Both the position numbers and the translations under genes were made by a program. Below the pieces are notes generated by a model, which worked only from the letters and a program-made list of their open reading frames with translations, searched no databases and was not told the DNA's origin. A DNA stretch of 6,600 nucleotides from Candidatus Dadabacteria bacterium RIFCSPHIGHO2_12_FULL_53_21 (GTDB lineage Bacteria > Desulfobacterota_D > UBA1144 > Nemesobacterales > UBA2774), in NCBI GenBank assembly GCA_001775255.1, contig MFCJ01000052.1:1-6600 (forward strand), in the 5' to 3' direction. The first letter of the stretch is position 1; each line of letters begins with the position of its first letter. Shown one piece after another: positions 5,537 through 6,600 of this stretch.

Positions 5537-5565
5537 AAAATAAAGTATTTTACTTAAGATGTCAA
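5537..5565 (-). promoter_or_regulatory. Promoter of the candidate small RNA
   Basis: On the minus strand a perfect TTGACA (5560-5565) is followed after exactly 17 bases by TATTTT (5537-5542), which matches four of six -10 bases. The start would be near 5530. It is the only full -35 consensus noted in the window. Confidence 0.6.
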
Positions 5566-5579
5566 GGGGATATTTTACA

Positions 5580-5597
5580 GCGATAAAAAATTGTCGC
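5580..5597. promoter_or_regulatory. Inverted repeat upstream of the small RNA promoter
   Basis: GCGATAA (5580-5586) and TTGTCGC (5591-5597) face each other across AAAA, with a single T-G position among seven. The centre is about 58 bases upstream of the predicted small RNA start, a usual place for an activator dimer. It may equally be a chance AT-rich hairpin. Confidence 0.35.
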
Positions 5598-5723
5598 AAC
5601 ACCCCATTATGACATAACAATTTAGCCCGAAAAAGTCGCCCCTCCCGGGAATATTTCTCGCGGAAAGCGGCTGTTAAAATCAGACCGCTATGCGGCTTAA
5701 GCGGCTGTGAATGAACGTAAACC
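5598..5723. repeat. Noncoding stretch with a 10-base direct repeat
   Basis: AAGCGGCTGT occurs at 5665-5674 and again at 5699-5708, and GCGGCT occurs a third time between them. A CCGC/GCGG mini-hairpin lies between the copies. No gene is supported; a minus-strand GTG frame running through 5528-5758 lacks a ribosome site and crosses the small RNA promoter. The function of the repeats is unknown. Confidence 0.35.
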
Positions 5724-5751
5724 TTGAAAGTTAATCGGCCCGTGATATATT
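5724..5751 (+). promoter_or_regulatory. Distal candidate promoter for the tRNA gene
   Basis: TTGAAA (5724-5729), 16 bases, then TATATT (5746-5751) each match five of six consensus bases. Transcription from about 5758 would give an 80-base 5' extension before the tRNA, to be removed by RNase P. Confidence 0.45.
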
Positions 5752-5784
5752 TCTCCACTTTGGTTTGAGCTTGCCGGGGGCGTA

Positions 5785-5813
5785 TTGAACCGGAAATAGC
5801 GCGTGATTATTAC
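5785..5813 (+). promoter_or_regulatory. Proximal candidate promoter for the tRNA gene
   Basis: TTGAAC (5785-5790) and TATTAC (5808-5813) are separated by 17 bases, each with four of six consensus matches. The start would lie near 5820, about 18 bases before the mature tRNA 5' end, a usual layout for a tRNA gene. It matches less well than the distal site but is better placed. Confidence 0.4.
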
Positions 5814-5837
5814 ATAAGTCTCTACCTGTCATAGCCG

Positions 5838-5909
5838 GGCGACGTAGCTCAGGGGCAGAGCAGGGCTCTCATAAGGCCCGTGTCGGTGGTTCGATTCCAC
5901 CCGTCGCCA
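5838..5909 (+). tRNA. tRNA with CAU anticodon, probably elongator tRNA-Met
   Basis: A full cloverleaf can be drawn. The acceptor GGCGACG pairs with CGTCGCC, the D stem GCTC pairs with GAGC, and the anticodon stem GGGCT pairs with GGCCC (one U-G pair). The anticodon loop is CTCATAA with anticodon CAT at 5870-5872, and the T arm is GGTGG/CCACC with loop TTCGATT. The discriminator base is A, at 5909. The CCA end is not encoded; CCC follows. A paired first base (G-C) and the lack of the three GC pairs next to the anticodon loop exclude the initiator tRNA. Isoleucine tRNA with lysidine at C34 also has a CAU gene sequence and cannot be fully excluded. The variable-loop pattern GTGTC favours elongator methionine. 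Confidence 0.93.
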
Positions 5910-6018
5910 CCCCTACAAATCCGTTCCTTATCACTAAAGATTAAGCCCATTCTTCACGGAAAATTAATATTCCTCCGATACCATCATTTATACTCTCCAT
6001 TGTATTCATGGTGATGGC

Positions 6019-6600
6019 ATGGAATCTCGAAACAAACACGATAAGGCTCCGGACATAGACATCGCGACTGAAAGTAATCTCGGTAAATCACAAAAGGAAC
6101 TCCAGCGTTTGATCAAGCAGCTCGGCGGGATACGCGAGGAGATGCTGTGCTTCGCCGGGCAGTTAATAGACTCCTTCCGCGACCTCGACCCCGTGTACAA
6201 AGAGAGCGCTAAGAACCTGCTTCATTATTTAGCGTTCAGGCGTCATGACCTGAGGGCGCTTCAGTCTGAATTAGCGGAGCTCGGCCTTTCGTCGCTCGGA
6301 CGCTCGGAATCGCACGTCCTTGCAACGGTTGATGCGGTGCTGCTTACTCTATCACGCCTCGCCGATTCCCCCGTTCAGATTACAGGCGGCGATACGGATA
6401 GACTTGATTTTAAATCCGCAAGGCAATTGCTGGACGAGCACACGAAGACGCTCCTCGGCCCGGCGCCCGAGGGGCGAAACGTCCATATAATGGTGACGAT
6501 GCCGAGCGAAGCCGCTCAGGATTACGGACTCGTACTCGGACTCCTGAATAACGGCATGGACTGTATGCGTATCAATTGCGCACACGACGACCCGGAGAAA
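6019..6600 (+). CDS. N-terminal part of a noncanonical pyruvate kinase family protein (runs off the right edge)
   Basis: Pyruvate kinase transfers phosphate from phosphoenolpyruvate to ADP in the cytoplasm. The visible 194 residues are open to the window end. About 150 residues form an alpha-helical N-terminal extension typical of an atypical subgroup, with the hallmark segments NLLHYLAFRRHDLRALQ (66-82), LGLSSLGRSESHVLATVDAV (88-107) and LLGPAPEGR (145-153). The barrel then begins with VHIMVTMPSEAA (155-166). NGMDCMRINCAHDD (178-191) corresponds to the canonical RLNFSHG segment, and conserves Arg184, Asn186 and His189 while a Ser is replaced by Ala. The ATG is chosen because GGTGA lies just upstream and an in-frame stop is found at 5965. 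The role as a true pyruvate kinase is inferred from the family; the C-terminal catalytic part is not visible. Confidence 0.85.
   Translation, partial: MESRNKHDKAPDIDIATESNLGKSQKELQRLIKQLGGIREEMLCFAGQLIDSFRDLDPVYKESAKNLLHYLAFRRHDLRALQSELAELGLSSLGRSESHVLATVDAVLLTLSRLADSPVQITGGDTDRLDFKSARQLLDEHTKTLLGPAPEGRNVHIMVTMPSEAAQDYGLVLGLLNNGMDCMRINCAHDDPEK

Noticed and set aside
5494..5586. 30-codon plus-strand frame and a 3-codon frame after AAAGGAGG
   Set aside because: GGAGG abuts the longer frame's ATG with no spacing, the well-placed second ATG stops after three codons, and the minus-strand reading as a small RNA explains the purine run better.
5528..5758. 76-codon minus-strand frame starting with GTG
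   Set aside because: It has no ribosome site and no recognisable family features, and it runs across the small RNA promoter.
5838..5909. tRNA gene as an integration site of a mobile element
   Set aside because: No integrase gene and no repeat of the tRNA 3' end were seen in the window.

Overview
The window looks like a bacterial chromosome segment of balanced base composition. It carries housekeeping genes and no transposase, integrase, CRISPR repeat or phage gene. A Soj-type ParA with ParB, a bactofilin beside an M23 peptidase, a SCO1-type copper protein and an atypical pyruvate kinase together fit an uncultured deltaproteobacterial-type (Desulfobacterota/Myxococcota-like) or Dadabacteria-like lineage. 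That placement is an inference from gene content and is weak.

Layout. Bases 1-2946 hold a compact minus-strand cluster read as parA, parB, purS, purQ, then a 48-residue membrane miniprotein. The genes overlap or are separated by at most 23 bases, and a Shine-Dalgarno-like site at the left edge suggests another gene follows. Bases 2947-3326 are a divergent control region. To its right, on the plus strand, lie an M23 (LytM) endopeptidase and a bactofilin, 2 bases apart. A SCO1/SenC gene converges on the bactofilin from the right. Bases 5266-5837 carry no convincing protein gene. They hold a candidate small RNA on the minus strand with its own promoter and terminator, plus promoters for a tRNA with a CAU anticodon (5838-5909). 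The window ends inside a plus-strand gene for the N-terminal part of a noncanonical pyruvate kinase family protein.

How the genes may work together. ParA/ParB segregate the chromosome origin, PurS/PurQ form the ammonia-generating part of FGAM synthase, and the M23 peptidase with the bactofilin is a recurring cell-shape pair. ParAB lying back to back with a bactofilin recalls the Myxococcus link between bactofilins and ParABS.

The two most interesting unexplained signals are RNA-level. One is an approximately 83-base leader with three hairpins, two of them overlapping, between a good promoter and the M23 start codon. The other is an approximately 90-base minus-strand RNA with a tandem AUCCUCC motif, a consensus -35 box and a 12-bp terminator stem.
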